Positions 8,939 to 16,599 of a stretch of DNA of 64,000 bases are shown piece by piece. Origin of the DNA: Bacillota bacterium (GTDB taxonomy: Bacteria; Bacillota; Clostridia; Lachnospirales; Lachnospiraceae); assembly GCA_023413555.1 (NCBI GenBank), contig JAEZPG010000035.1:1-64000 (forward strand), written 5' to 3'. Each line of letters opens with the position of its first letter. Within the stretch, counting starts at the first letter, position 1. Both the position numbers and the translations under genes were made by a program. The notes beneath the pieces were generated by a model. That model made no database searches. It saw nothing but the letters and a program-made list of their open reading frames with translations, and had not been told where the DNA came from.

Positions 8939-9639
8939 TTTACTCTCCCATTCTCTTTCAGTTTTAAAATTGCTTTATAGGCAGCATTCTGTTCCGCAGC
9001 TTTTTTTGTTCTTCCAACCCCTATTGCTAACTGCTCATTACCAAACATTGCTGCAATGGTGAATTTTTTATTATGATCTGGGCCTTCTTCAGAAATTAAT
9101 TCATAGATAAGCGGCTCTTTACTTTCGCTCTGAATAATTTCCTGTAGGATAGTCTTGCTATCAAAAAAGAGTTTCTTATGTTCAATATCGTTGAGAACAT
9201 TTGCATGAATAAACTCTTTTGCATTAGTAAAACCACCATCTAGAAAGATAGCCCCAATAACGGCCTCAAGTGCATCAGAAAGAATAGAGTCTCTTTCTCT
9301 TCCTCCTGTAGCCGCTTCTCCCTTTCCCAACAGCAGATAATCACCCAGGTTCATTTCTCTAGCACATAATGCTAGGGTGGGTTCACATACCATACTTGCT
9401 CTAAGTCTGGTTAAATCACCTTCCTGCATCTCTTCATGGGCATCAAAAATAAATTCACTGGAAACCAGTTCAAGGACTGCATCACCTAAGAATTCTAATC
9501 TTTCATTATTTTTTAGTTTATCGTATCTTCTTTCATTTGAGAATGAACTATGCGTCAAAGCCTGTTTAATTAACTTTCGATTTTTAAATTGATAATTAAT
9601 CATTTTCTCAAAAGATTCGATTGATTCTTGAATCGTCAT
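8929..9639 (-). CDS. rnc: Ribonuclease III
   Basis: RNase III (236 residues) cleaves double-stranded RNA and matures rRNA and some mRNAs. The signature NERLEFLGDAVLE is at residues 45-57, the second acidic block SDALEAVIGAIFLD is at about 118-131, and a double-stranded RNA-binding domain occupies the last 75 residues. The start is set at 9639 (MTIQES), where GGAGG lies 6 bases upstream; the frame continues to 9657 without a better site. The gene starts about 20 bases beyond the 3' end of a group II intron relic that separates it from acpP, so the ancestral plsX-acpP-rnc-smc cluster is interrupted here. Confidence 0.97.
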   Translation of the reverse strand: MTIQESIESFEKMINYQFKNRKLIKQALTHSSFSNERRYDKLKNNERLEFLGDAVLELVSSEFIFDAHEEMQEGDLTRLRASMVCEPTLALCAREMNLGDYLLLGKGEAATGGRERDSILSDALEAVIGAIFLDGGFTNAKEFIHANVLNDIEHKKLFFDSKTILQEIIQSESKEPLIYELISEEGPDHNKKFTIAAMFGNEQLAIGVGRTKKAAEQNAAYKAILKLKENGRVKCI

Positions 9640-9701
9640 TAAATTCCTCCATTCCAAATTGGGTAGGAGGCAGATAATTATTTTATCTACCGACCTCTCA
9701 C

Positions 9702-9735
9702 ACCAACATACGTGTAAGGTTCCGTTTATGGTGGT
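9702..9735 (-). ncRNA. Domain V-like hairpin of the group II intron relic
   Basis: It is exactly 34 bases, the standard domain V length, with a nearly perfect 9-bp basal stem, a GGAA tetraloop-like apex region and an asymmetric bulge. The 5' strand reads ACCACC where an active ribozyme carries AGC, so splicing activity is unlikely. Confidence 0.6.
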
Positions 9736-9808
9736 TCCTTAATTTTATTTGTCAGTTCTCTGATTTAGTTCTTAATCTTTTTGACTTAGTTCGGATGTAC
9801 ACGAAAAC

Positions 9809-9946
9809 CTGCACTCTTTCTGCTTTTCTAATAATCATACAAACATCCGTATATTGGACATATCTATACTTTATTCGTGTAAGTTCCTTATCCACTTTAA
9901 TCAGTATTATCTTACTAAGCAATGGGCATATGGTCCATCTAGGAGC
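9809..9946 (-). pseudogene. Reverse transcriptase/maturase fragment of the group II intron
   Basis: Forty-six codons remain open in one minus-strand frame and align with the RT core. The block PLLSKIILIKVDKEL matches the family pattern PLLSNIxLxxLDKEL, and YRYVQYTDVCMII matches the pattern RFVRYADDCxIxV. The catalytic YADD is changed to YTDV, and the upstream TPQGGPLSP motif is degraded to APRWTICPL. Everything N- and C-terminal is missing. The fragment cannot be an active enzyme; it marks the element as a retroelement remnant. Confidence 0.8.
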
Positions 9947-10317
9947 ATACCAACTTCTGCTTTCTAAAACATCCTTTTACTGATAACTCCAGCATTGTGA
10001 TATCTATGGCTAAGCGATTTACCTTGATCATCTCATGTTTCCATTCGCTGGCGAGACCTTCCTAGTACCACATAGTTCTTTCTCTCCATCTATCTGCCAC
10101 ATTTACAACTGGTCATTCCAAGTAGTTATTGGACTTTGGTTTGTATAGTAATTATCATTATCTGAAGCCTGATGTAATTTCTGTTCGTCAGACCAGAGAT
10201 GTTCCTTCAGATTGCATCTCACGATGGACACCCTTGGTCTTGGCTGTATTCTTTCCACTAGTAAGGAGGGCTTGGAATTGTCACCCATTAGAAATGTGCG
10301 CCGCTAGGCGCACTATG

Positions 10318-10345
10318 AAAAAGCTGCCCCCTCTCGTGGACAGCC
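10318..10345 (-). terminator. Rho-independent terminator of acpP
   Basis: On the minus strand GGCTGTCC and GGGGCAGC pair across a short loop (one G-U pair), followed by TTTTT at 10318-10322. It starts about 11 bases past the acpP stop, and the group II intron begins 5 bases beyond the T-run. Confidence 0.8.
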
Positions 10346-10355
10346 AATTAATTAC

Positions 10356-10586
10356 TTAGTTTAAAGCATTTTTTATTTGTTCTACTGCATCAGCTACTGT
10401 TACGATATTTTCTGCATCTTCGTTTGCAATTTCAATATCAAATTCTTCTTCAATACCCATAATAATCTGAAAAATATCTAAAGAATCAGCTCCTAAGTCA
10501 TCTACAAAGGTTGTATCCATAGTAATCTCATCTACATCTACATTAAGCACTTCACTTATGATTTTTTGTAATTTTTCAAATTCCAT
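10356..10586 (-). CDS. acpP: Acyl carrier protein
   Basis: ACP (76 residues, acidic, helical) carries acyl chains on phosphopantetheine during fatty acid synthesis. The attachment serine is in GADSLDIF. The start is set at 10586 (MEFEKLQ), 6 bases after AAGGTG; the upstream in-frame extension to 10610 overlaps plsX and has no ribosome site. It follows plsX by 20 bases, so the two are co-transcribed and linked in function (acyl-ACP to acyl-phosphate). A terminator and an intron relic separate it from rnc. Confidence 0.97.
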   Translation of the reverse strand: MEFEKLQKIISEVLNVDVDEITMDTTFVDDLGADSLDIFQIIMGIEEEFDIEIANEDAENIVTVADAVEQIKNALN

Positions 10587-10606
10587 CCTAATCACCTTTC
10601 CTTGAA

Positions 10607-11617
10607 TCAATCTATGATTTCAATACTATTTTTAATTTTTTCATTAATATCTTGTTGTTTAAATACGATACACTGAATAATAGAATTCTTGATTTCTTGA
10701 CTCTTAGAATTGCCATGTGTCTTAACAACAAGACCATTCAATCCTAGCATGGGTGCTCCACCATATGCAGAAGCATCAAAAGATTTTAAAGTGTTCTTCA
10801 GTGCTGGTTTCACTAATAAAGCGCCAATCTTACTTCTTAAGGATGACATCATACCAAGTTTAACTTTACTAAGTAAAGCAGATGCTACTCCTTCATACAG
10901 TTTTAAGATTACATTGCCAGTAAAAGCTTCACACACTATTACATCAGCCTGACCATAAGGAATATCTCTCGCTTCAACACTTCCTACAAAGTTAATATCA
11001 TTGCTATTCTTAAGGATAGGATATGTTTCTTTTACTAGCATATTCCCCTTTTCTTCTTCAGCTCCAATATTAACAATTGCCACTTTTGGATTTTTTATTC
11101 CTACAACGTGTTCCATATAGATAGAACCCATCTTGGCAAATTGTACTAGGTGTGAGGAACGTGCATCCACATTGGCCCCACAGTCAATTAAAAGAGAGAC
11201 ACCATTTGTAGTTGGAATAAGCGGTGCCAAAGGTGGTCGTTCAATACCTTTTATGCGACCAACAATAAGTTGTCCACCAACTAAGACTGCTCCTGTGCTA
11301 CCAGCTGATATAAAAGCGTCAGCAGTACCATGCTTTACCAAATTCAATGCAACAACAATAGAGGATTCTTTCTTACGTCGAATTGCCATAACAGGTGCTT
11401 CATCGTTGGTAATAACTTCATCGGCATTTACAACTTCAATTTGACTTGAATTAAAGGTGTATGATTTTAGCTTTTCCTTTAGGATGTCTTCCTTTCCTAC
11501 CAGGTAAACCTTAATGTCACTACGCTCATTAACGGCTGCAACAGAACCTTTAATGGTTTCGTCCGGTGCAAAATCGCCACCCATAGCATCAACAGCTATG
11601 TTCACTCTCGTCTGCAT
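10607..11617 (-). CDS. plsX: Phosphate acyltransferase PlsX
   Basis: PlsX (336 residues) converts acyl-ACP to acyl-phosphate, the donor for PlsY in phospholipid synthesis, as a peripheral membrane enzyme. The N-terminal VNIAVDAMGGDFAPDE and the FISAGSTGAVLVGG block are family hallmarks. The ATG at 11617 has AGGAGG upstream. It heads plsX-acpP; the usual neighbours fapR and fabD are not present, and a chemotaxis gene lies upstream behind a terminator. Confidence 0.97.
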   Translation of the reverse strand: MQTRVNIAVDAMGGDFAPDETIKGSVAAVNERSDIKVYLVGKEDILKEKLKSYTFNSSQIEVVNADEVITNDEAPVMAIRRKKESSIVVALNLVKHGTADAFISAGSTGAVLVGGQLIVGRIKGIERPPLAPLIPTTNGVSLLIDCGANVDARSSHLVQFAKMGSIYMEHVVGIKNPKVAIVNIGAEEEKGNMLVKETYPILKNSNDINFVGSVEARDIPYGQADVIVCEAFTGNVILKLYEGVASALLSKVKLGMMSSLRSKIGALLVKPALKNTLKSFDASAYGGAPMLGLNGLVVKTHGNSKSQEIKNSIIQCIVFKQQDINEKIKNSIEIID

Positions 11618-11698
11618 TATAAATTCCTCCTGTTATCATCTATTAATCAATATACTAAATATCTTTATAGAAATCAACAATAATTTTACAAAAATAAA

Positions 11699-11722
11699 TG
11701 GCAGGTTTTTAAATACCTGCCA
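11699..11722 (-). terminator. Terminator of cheR
   Basis: TGGCAGGT and ACCTGCCA form an 8-bp stem starting 9 bases beyond the cheR stop, followed on the minus strand by TTTATTTTTG. Confidence 0.8.
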
Positions 11723-11730
11723 TAATTATT

Positions 11731-12507
11731 TTATACTTTTGAATAAAAAAAAGATTTAAAGGATTTGAATCCTAATTCGGTTGCCTGGATAATTTGCTCA
11801 GTGCTTCCTACAAATAAATATCCACCTGGTTTTAATGCCTTATGGAAGGCAATATAGATATCTGTCTTAGCTTCTTCTGTGAAATAAATCATAACATTTC
11901 GACATACAATAATGTCACAATCTGTTGGATAAGGATCTTTTAACAAATCATGTTTTCTAAACTCCACTTGGTTTTTGATCAGTGAAGAGATCTGTAAGCT
12001 TTTATCATTATGATATGTAAAATATTTTGTCTTAAACTCATCAGGAAGAGACTTCACATATTTCTCATTATATATACCACTCTGCGCTTTTTCTAAGACT
12101 TGTTCATCTATATCAGTTGCATATATTTTGATTTTGTTAAGTGGCATAAACTTGCTTAAAAGCATAACAAGAGAGTAAGGCTCTTCACCGGTTGAACAAG
12201 CGGCACTCCATATCTTAAGGGGCGCTCCAGAATGTATTATTTCAGGCAGTATATCATTTTCCAGTACTTTCCATTGCTCCGGATTACGATAAAACTCGGA
12301 TACGTTTATGGTAAGATAGTTAACAAATTCATCAAGTAAATCCTTATCTACTTTTAAAGCCTTGATAAATTCTAGGTAGGATTCAAATTTATGTTTTGAA
12401 ATTAAGGCATCAATGCGACGTTTCATCTGACGTTCTTTGTAAGCATTTAAATCCAGTTTTATCAATTGGAATACAGATTTTTTAAAGTCCTCATAGCTTC
12501 CTAACAT
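11731..12507 (-). CDS. cheR: Chemotaxis protein methyltransferase CheR
   Basis: This 258-residue protein should methylate glutamates on methyl-accepting chemotaxis receptors with S-adenosylmethionine. The N-terminal helical CheR domain contains NVSEFYR (68-74); the SAM-binding motif SAACSTGEEPYS is at 101-112, and CDIIVCRNVMIYF follows. Length and order match classical CheR with no extra TPR domain. The ATG at 12507 follows AAGGTG. It stands alone: no cheB, cheA, receptor or flagellar gene is in the window, and a strong inverted repeat separates it from ispH-rpsA upstream. Confidence 0.93.
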   Translation of the reverse strand: MLGSYEDFKKSVFQLIKLDLNAYKERQMKRRIDALISKHKFESYLEFIKALKVDKDLLDEFVNYLTINVSEFYRNPEQWKVLENDILPEIIHSGAPLKIWSAACSTGEEPYSLVMLLSKFMPLNKIKIYATDIDEQVLEKAQSGIYNEKYVKSLPDEFKTKYFTYHNDKSLQISSLIKNQVEFRKHDLLKDPYPTDCDIIVCRNVMIYFTEEAKTDIYIAFHKALKPGGYLFVGSTEQIIQATELGFKSFKSFFYSKV

Positions 12508-12527
12508 ATAACACCTTCATTTTTCTT

Positions 12528-12572
12528 GTATCTTAGGTAAGCAGGCTATAATGGCCTGCTTACCTAAGATAC
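12528..12572. repeat. Perfect 19-bp inverted repeat between ispH-rpsA and cheR
   Basis: Arms 12528-12546 and 12554-12572 are perfectly complementary around a 7-base loop (TATAATG). On the minus strand it lies 22 bases past the ispH-rpsA stop, but the following bases are AAGAAAAATG, so there is no U-tract. It may be a processing or stabilising hairpin, or an atypical terminator. Confidence 0.75.
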
Positions 12573-12594
12573 ATTCATATAAGTTTACAAATAG

Positions 12595-14562
12595 TTATTC
12601 AGCATCTGCTGGAACTGCATCAGTAGCAGGCTCAGTAGCAACTTCTTCTAAAGTTTCTGCTTTATTATCTTCTTCAGCATTTAACATAGCTTTAATGCTT
12701 AAGGAAATTTTCTTGTCTTCTAAATTAAAATCAACAACTTTTGCTGTTACTTCTTGTCCAATCTTTAAAGCATCTGCTGGCTTCTCAACATGTTCTTTAG
12801 ATATTTGTGAGACATGAAGAAGAGCATCTACACCTGGTTCTAATTCAATAAATGCACCAAAATCAGTCATACGAGCAACTTTTCCGGTAACAACATTACC
12901 AATTGCATACTTCTCAGCAGCAGTAGTCCAAGGATTTTTATCTTCGAATTTCAAGCTAAGAGCTATCTTGTTAGCCTGGATATCTTTAATTAATACTTCT
13001 ACAATATCTCCTACTTTAAAGACTTTCTTAGGATTATCTACATGCCCCCAAGACATTTCTGAAATGTGTAATAAACCATCTAAACCACCTAAATCTATAA
13101 ATGCACCAAAATCGGTAACATTCTTTATGGTACCTTCAATCTTCATGCCAACACTGATTTTTTCTAATAATTCAGCCTGCTTCTTTTGCTTTTCAGCAAC
13201 GATCAACTGTTTACGGTTACCAATGATTCTTCTACGCTTAGGAACAAATTCACTAATTACGAATTCTATTTCCTGATCAGCATATTTACTTAAATCTTTT
13301 TCGTAAACATCAGATACTAAGCTTGCAGGAATAAATACTCTTGCACCATCTACTACAACATTTAGGCCACCATCTACAACGCTAGAAACCTTAGCTTTTA
13401 AGACTTCTTTGTTTTCAAAAGCTTCCTCTAAACGTTTACTTCCTTTTTCTTCTGCTAAACGCTTGTAAGATAAAAGGACCTGTCCTTCTCCATCATTAGC
13501 AGTAATTACTTTAACCTGTAACTCATCACCAACTTTAACCATAGTAGTAAGATCGGCATTTGGGATATCTGTGTATTCGCTTCTGGTAATAATACCATCA
13601 GCCTTGTAACCTATATTCAAGACGATTTCGTCTTCTTTAACGCTGATTACAGTGCCATTCACTACCTTTCCGTTGTGTATTGTTACTAATGACTCTTCTT
13701 CTAATAATTGTTCAAAACTCATCTCAGACATGTTAGTATGAACCTCCTCAATTATTTTATTTGGGGTGGAAGCCCCTGCGGTAATACCTACGCTACGAAA
13801 AGATTTAAATCGCTCTAAATCTAGGTCATCAAGTGTCTGTATATAGAAAGTATTGTGACATTTATTCTTACTTATTTCATAGAGCTTCTGTGTATTTGAA
13901 CTATGTTTTCCACCAATTACAATCATAGCATCAGATTCCTGGGCTAATTCCTTAACCTCCTGCTGACGTTCCTCGGTAGCGTTACAAATTGTATTTAAAG
14001 CAAGTATATCATAACCCTTTTTTGATATAATTTCAACTAATTCTTGAAATTTCGCATAATTAAATGTAGTTTGTGCTACAATACATATTTTTGCATCAGG
14101 ATTTGTATTAAAATTCATTGCTTCTTCTTCTGTTTCAATAACTGTAGAATCTCCGTCACACCAACCTTTGATGCCTTCAACTTCAGGATGCTTGTTATTT
14201 CCAATTATTATGATTTCTCGACCTAGTTCTGATTGTATTTTGACTATATTGTGAATTTTTTTAACAAATGGACAAGTAGCATCAATTATATTAATACCAG
14301 ATTTCTCAATCTCCTCATATTCATTCTTAGATATACCATGGGATCTTATGATTAGTGTACCCTTGGTACCTTGTTTTAATTCTGACAATGAACGCAAGAC
14401 ATTAACACCTTTACTCTGAAGATCCTTCACTACCTCTTCATTATGGATAATGTCCCCATAAGTGTATACCGGCTCATCCGCTTTAATGCTTTCATAAACC
14501 ACATCTACAGCTCGTTTTACACCAAAACAAAACCCTGCACTTTTTGCTAACTTAACTTTCAT
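12595..14562 (-). CDS. ispH: Fused IspH (HMBPP reductase) and ribosomal protein S1
   Basis: The 655-residue protein joins two enzymes' worth of sequence. Residues 1 to about 280 are IspH, the [4Fe-4S] enzyme of the non-mevalonate pathway that makes isopentenyl and dimethylallyl diphosphate; cluster cysteines are Cys12 (GFCFGV), Cys97 (DATCPFV) and Cys193 (NTICNATEER). From about residue 290 there are four S1 RNA-binding repeats, including DFGAFIDLGGLDGLLHISE and DFGAFIELEPGVDALLHVS, and an acidic tail. The frame is continuous with no start site between them. This fusion is known across Clostridia. It starts 11 bases after cmk and is probably co-transcribed with it. Confidence 0.96.
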   Translation of the reverse strand: MKVKLAKSAGFCFGVKRAVDVVYESIKADEPVYTYGDIIHNEEVVKDLQSKGVNVLRSLSELKQGTKGTLIIRSHGISKNEYEEIEKSGINIIDATCPFVKKIHNIVKIQSELGREIIIIGNNKHPEVEGIKGWCDGDSTVIETEEEAMNFNTNPDAKICIVAQTTFNYAKFQELVEIISKKGYDILALNTICNATEERQQEVKELAQESDAMIVIGGKHSSNTQKLYEISKNKCHNTFYIQTLDDLDLERFKSFRSVGITAGASTPNKIIEEVHTNMSEMSFEQLLEEESLVTIHNGKVVNGTVISVKEDEIVLNIGYKADGIITRSEYTDIPNADLTTMVKVGDELQVKVITANDGEGQVLLSYKRLAEEKGSKRLEEAFENKEVLKAKVSSVVDGGLNVVVDGARVFIPASLVSDVYEKDLSKYADQEIEFVISEFVPKRRRIIGNRKQLIVAEKQKKQAELLEKISVGMKIEGTIKNVTDFGAFIDLGGLDGLLHISEMSWGHVDNPKKVFKVGDIVEVLIKDIQANKIALSLKFEDKNPWTTAAEKYAIGNVVTGKVARMTDFGAFIELEPGVDALLHVSQISKEHVEKPADALKIGQEVTAKVVDFNLEDKKISLSIKAMLNAEEDNKAETLEEVATEPATDAVPADAE

Positions 14563-14573
14563 AATATCCTCAC

Positions 14574-15239
14574 TTATTTTCTGTCATTATACAATTCTAT
14601 CATCTTATTAACAACTTCATCTATAGTAAGATAAGAGGAGTCAATTAAAACTGCATCCTCAGCTTGTTTTAACGGAGCAAAATCACGACTCATATCCTGT
14701 TTGTCACGAGTAATAATATCTTCTTCAATTTGGTTTAAATCACATTCTACTCCTTTTCCCAATAACTCTTGATATCTACGAATAGCTCTTTCCTTAGAAG
14801 AAGCAGTAAGGTAAATCTTTAAATCAGCATTAGGAAGAATATAAGTTCCAACATCTCTTCCATCCATAATGACATTTTCCTTTGTTGCAAGTTTTCGTTG
14901 AAGTTCAACTAATTTAAGTCTTATATCTTTTAAAACAGCTACTTTGGATGCCATTAATCCAGCATTTTCTGTACGAATCTGACTTGTTACATCGACTCCG
15001 TTTAAGCTTACAATCTGCCCGTTGCTGTCATAGGAAATGGTTATATCAGCATGTTCACAAGCATATTCAACATCTTCTTCAGATTCAGTTTTTAAATTGT
15101 TTTGAAAAAAATAAAGTCCCATTGCCCGATACATTGCTCCTGTGTCAACATATACAAATCCCAATTTTTTCGCAAGTAGTTTTGCAATAGTACTCTTACC
15201 TGCACCAGCAGGTCCATCAATAGCAATACAAAAATTCAT
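14574..15239 (-). CDS. cmk: Cytidylate kinase
   Basis: CMP kinase (221 residues) phosphorylates CMP and dCMP with ATP. The P-loop GPAGAGKST is at residues 9-17, followed by VDTGAMYRA; the NMP-binding insert and MDGRDVGTYILP are present. The ATG at 15239 follows AGAGGA. It sits between the flavoprotein gene and ispH-rpsA; cmk next to an S1 gene is a widespread arrangement in bacteria. Confidence 0.96.
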   Translation of the reverse strand: MNFCIAIDGPAGAGKSTIAKLLAKKLGFVYVDTGAMYRAMGLYFFQNNLKTESEEDVEYACEHADITISYDSNGQIVSLNGVDVTSQIRTENAGLMASKVAVLKDIRLKLVELQRKLATKENVIMDGRDVGTYILPNADLKIYLTASSKERAIRRYQELLGKGVECDLNQIEEDIITRDKQDMSRDFAPLKQAEDAVLIDSSYLTIDEVVNKMIELYNDRK

Positions 15240-15264
15240 GTTCGTTCCTCTTATTCTTTTTCTA

Positions 15265-16491
15265 TTATTTTATAGCCATTCCAGCCATATAAGCAGTTGA
15301 CCAAGCAATTTGTAGATTATAACCACCTGTTAGTGCGTCTAAATCCAACACTTCTCCAATAAAGTACAAATTACTGATTTTCTTTGATTCCATAGTTGAA
15401 GGATCAATTTCACTTACTTGAATCCCACCTTTAGTAATTACAGCTTCATTATACCCTCTTAAGGAGGCTACAGTCAAAGAGAAGTCTTTTAACAGCTTTG
15501 CTAAGGTCATTCGTTCTTCCTTTGTTATAAGGTTTACACGTTTTTCCTCTGGTATACCCGAAAGACTGATCATAATAGGTATTAGTTTTTTCGGCAATAA
15601 TTCATCTAAAGAATTGCAAAATTTCTTATTTATGTTTTTTTCAAAATCCCTTAGTAATCGTTGGTCAAGCTGTTCAAGGGATAGTGCCGGTTTTAAATCA
15701 ATGGAAACACGAAATTGTTCTTTCTTCTTATAGGCAGCTAGGTAACTACTGGCACTTAACACCAATGGGCCACTGATTCCAAAGTGTGTAAATAACATTT
15801 CCCCCATATCCTCATACAATCGCTTTTTATCTGCCATTAGTGTTAACTTAACATTCTTAAGAGATAAGCCTTGTAGATTCTTTATGAAGCCTTCTTTAAT
15901 ATTAAAGGGTACTAAGGACGGTAGACATCTTGTGACAGTATGTCCTGCTCTTCTTGCAAATTCATATCCATCTCCTGTAGATCCTGTCACAGGATAGGAT
16001 AGACCCCCAGTCGCTACAATAACGCTATCTCCATATATCGATTCTTTGTTAAGAGTGATGCCTTTTACGGTATCATCGCTAATAAGTAATCCTTCTACAT
16101 TACTGTGATAGTGAATATCTACATGAAGACGTTCCATCTCTGTTACTAGGGCATGGATAACGTCTGAGGATTTATCTGATTGTGGAAAAACACGATTTCC
16201 ACGTTCAACCTTTAATTTCAACCCTAATTCTTCAAAAAAATTCATTAAGTTGTGATTGGTAAAGGAATAGAAGCTACTATACATAAATTTTCTATTTGAT
16301 ACTACATTATCAAACAGAATATCTATATCACTTGCATTTGTTACGTTACAACGTCCTTTTCCAGTAATATATAATTTTTTACCACACTTTTCATTCTTCT
16401 CATACAAGCTAACACAGTGGCCAGCTCTTGCAGAGATGATAGATGCCAACATACCAGCGGGACCACCACCAATTATTATTACATGACTCAT
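15265..16491 (-). CDS. FAD-dependent oxidoreductase of the BaiN/YhiN (HI0933) family
   Basis: The 408-residue flavoprotein has an N-terminal Rossmann motif IIIGGGPAG (5-13), the conserved KKLYITGKGRCNVTNAS stretch, IVATGGLSYPVTGSTGDG, and a C-terminal GEVLDLDALTGGYNLQIAW. These define the HI0933 family, annotated variously as aminoacetone oxidase-like or BaiN (bile acid reductase). The true substrate cannot be told from sequence. It heads a likely operon with cmk and ispH-rpsA (25 and 11 bases apart), a linkage seen in other Clostridia. The ATG at 16491 follows AAAGG with an 8-base spacer. Confidence 0.88.
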   Translation of the reverse strand: MSHVIIIGGGPAGMLASIISARAGHCVSLYEKNEKCGKKLYITGKGRCNVTNASDIDILFDNVVSNRKFMYSSFYSFTNHNLMNFFEELGLKLKVERGNRVFPQSDKSSDVIHALVTEMERLHVDIHYHSNVEGLLISDDTVKGITLNKESIYGDSVIVATGGLSYPVTGSTGDGYEFARRAGHTVTRCLPSLVPFNIKEGFIKNLQGLSLKNVKLTLMADKKRLYEDMGEMLFTHFGISGPLVLSASSYLAAYKKKEQFRVSIDLKPALSLEQLDQRLLRDFEKNINKKFCNSLDELLPKKLIPIMISLSGIPEEKRVNLITKEERMTLAKLLKDFSLTVASLRGYNEAVITKGGIQVSEIDPSTMESKKISNLYFIGEVLDLDALTGGYNLQIAWSTAYMAGMAIK

Positions 16492-16559
16492 TACACTGGC
16501 CTTTCTACTCTTTTTTTCTTATCTTCTCTATTAGTATATAATATTATTTATTCCATGAA

Positions 16560-16593
16560 AAGAGCTGCTCACACTAATTATGTTGCAGCTCTT
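16560..16593 (-). terminator. Terminator of rimO-pgsA-cinA
   Basis: AAGAGCTGC and GCAGCTCTT form a 9-bp stem 6 bases after the cinA stop on the minus strand. The tail (TTCATGG) is only weakly T-rich. Confidence 0.6.
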
Positions 16594-16599
16594 CTTAAT

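Larger units (their letters stand above)
9661..10313 (-). mobile_element. Degenerate, internally deleted group II intron
   Basis: Read on the minus strand, the element begins at 10313 with GTGCGCC, the canonical group II 5' end, as part of a perfect hairpin GTGCGCC-TAGC-GGCGCAC. It ends near 9661 with a domain VI-like stem (GGTAGATAA/TTATCTGCC) and CTCCTACCC. A 34-base domain V-like hairpin is at 9702-9735: its 9-bp stem (ACCACCATA/TATGTTGGT) has one mismatch, and the usual AGC catalytic triad is not intact. Between them is a fragment of the intron-encoded reverse transcriptase. At about 653 bases it is far shorter than an ORF-bearing intron (about 2 kb), so the ORF is largely deleted. It sits directly after a rho-independent terminator, the target preference of bacterial class C introns. 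Confidence 0.8.

Noticed and set aside
9795..10359. Plus-strand frames and one minus-strand frame (10103-10288) between acpP and rnc
   Set aside because: They lie inside the group II intron relic, match ribozyme structure rather than protein, and have no ribosome sites. The minus-strand one covers intron domain I.
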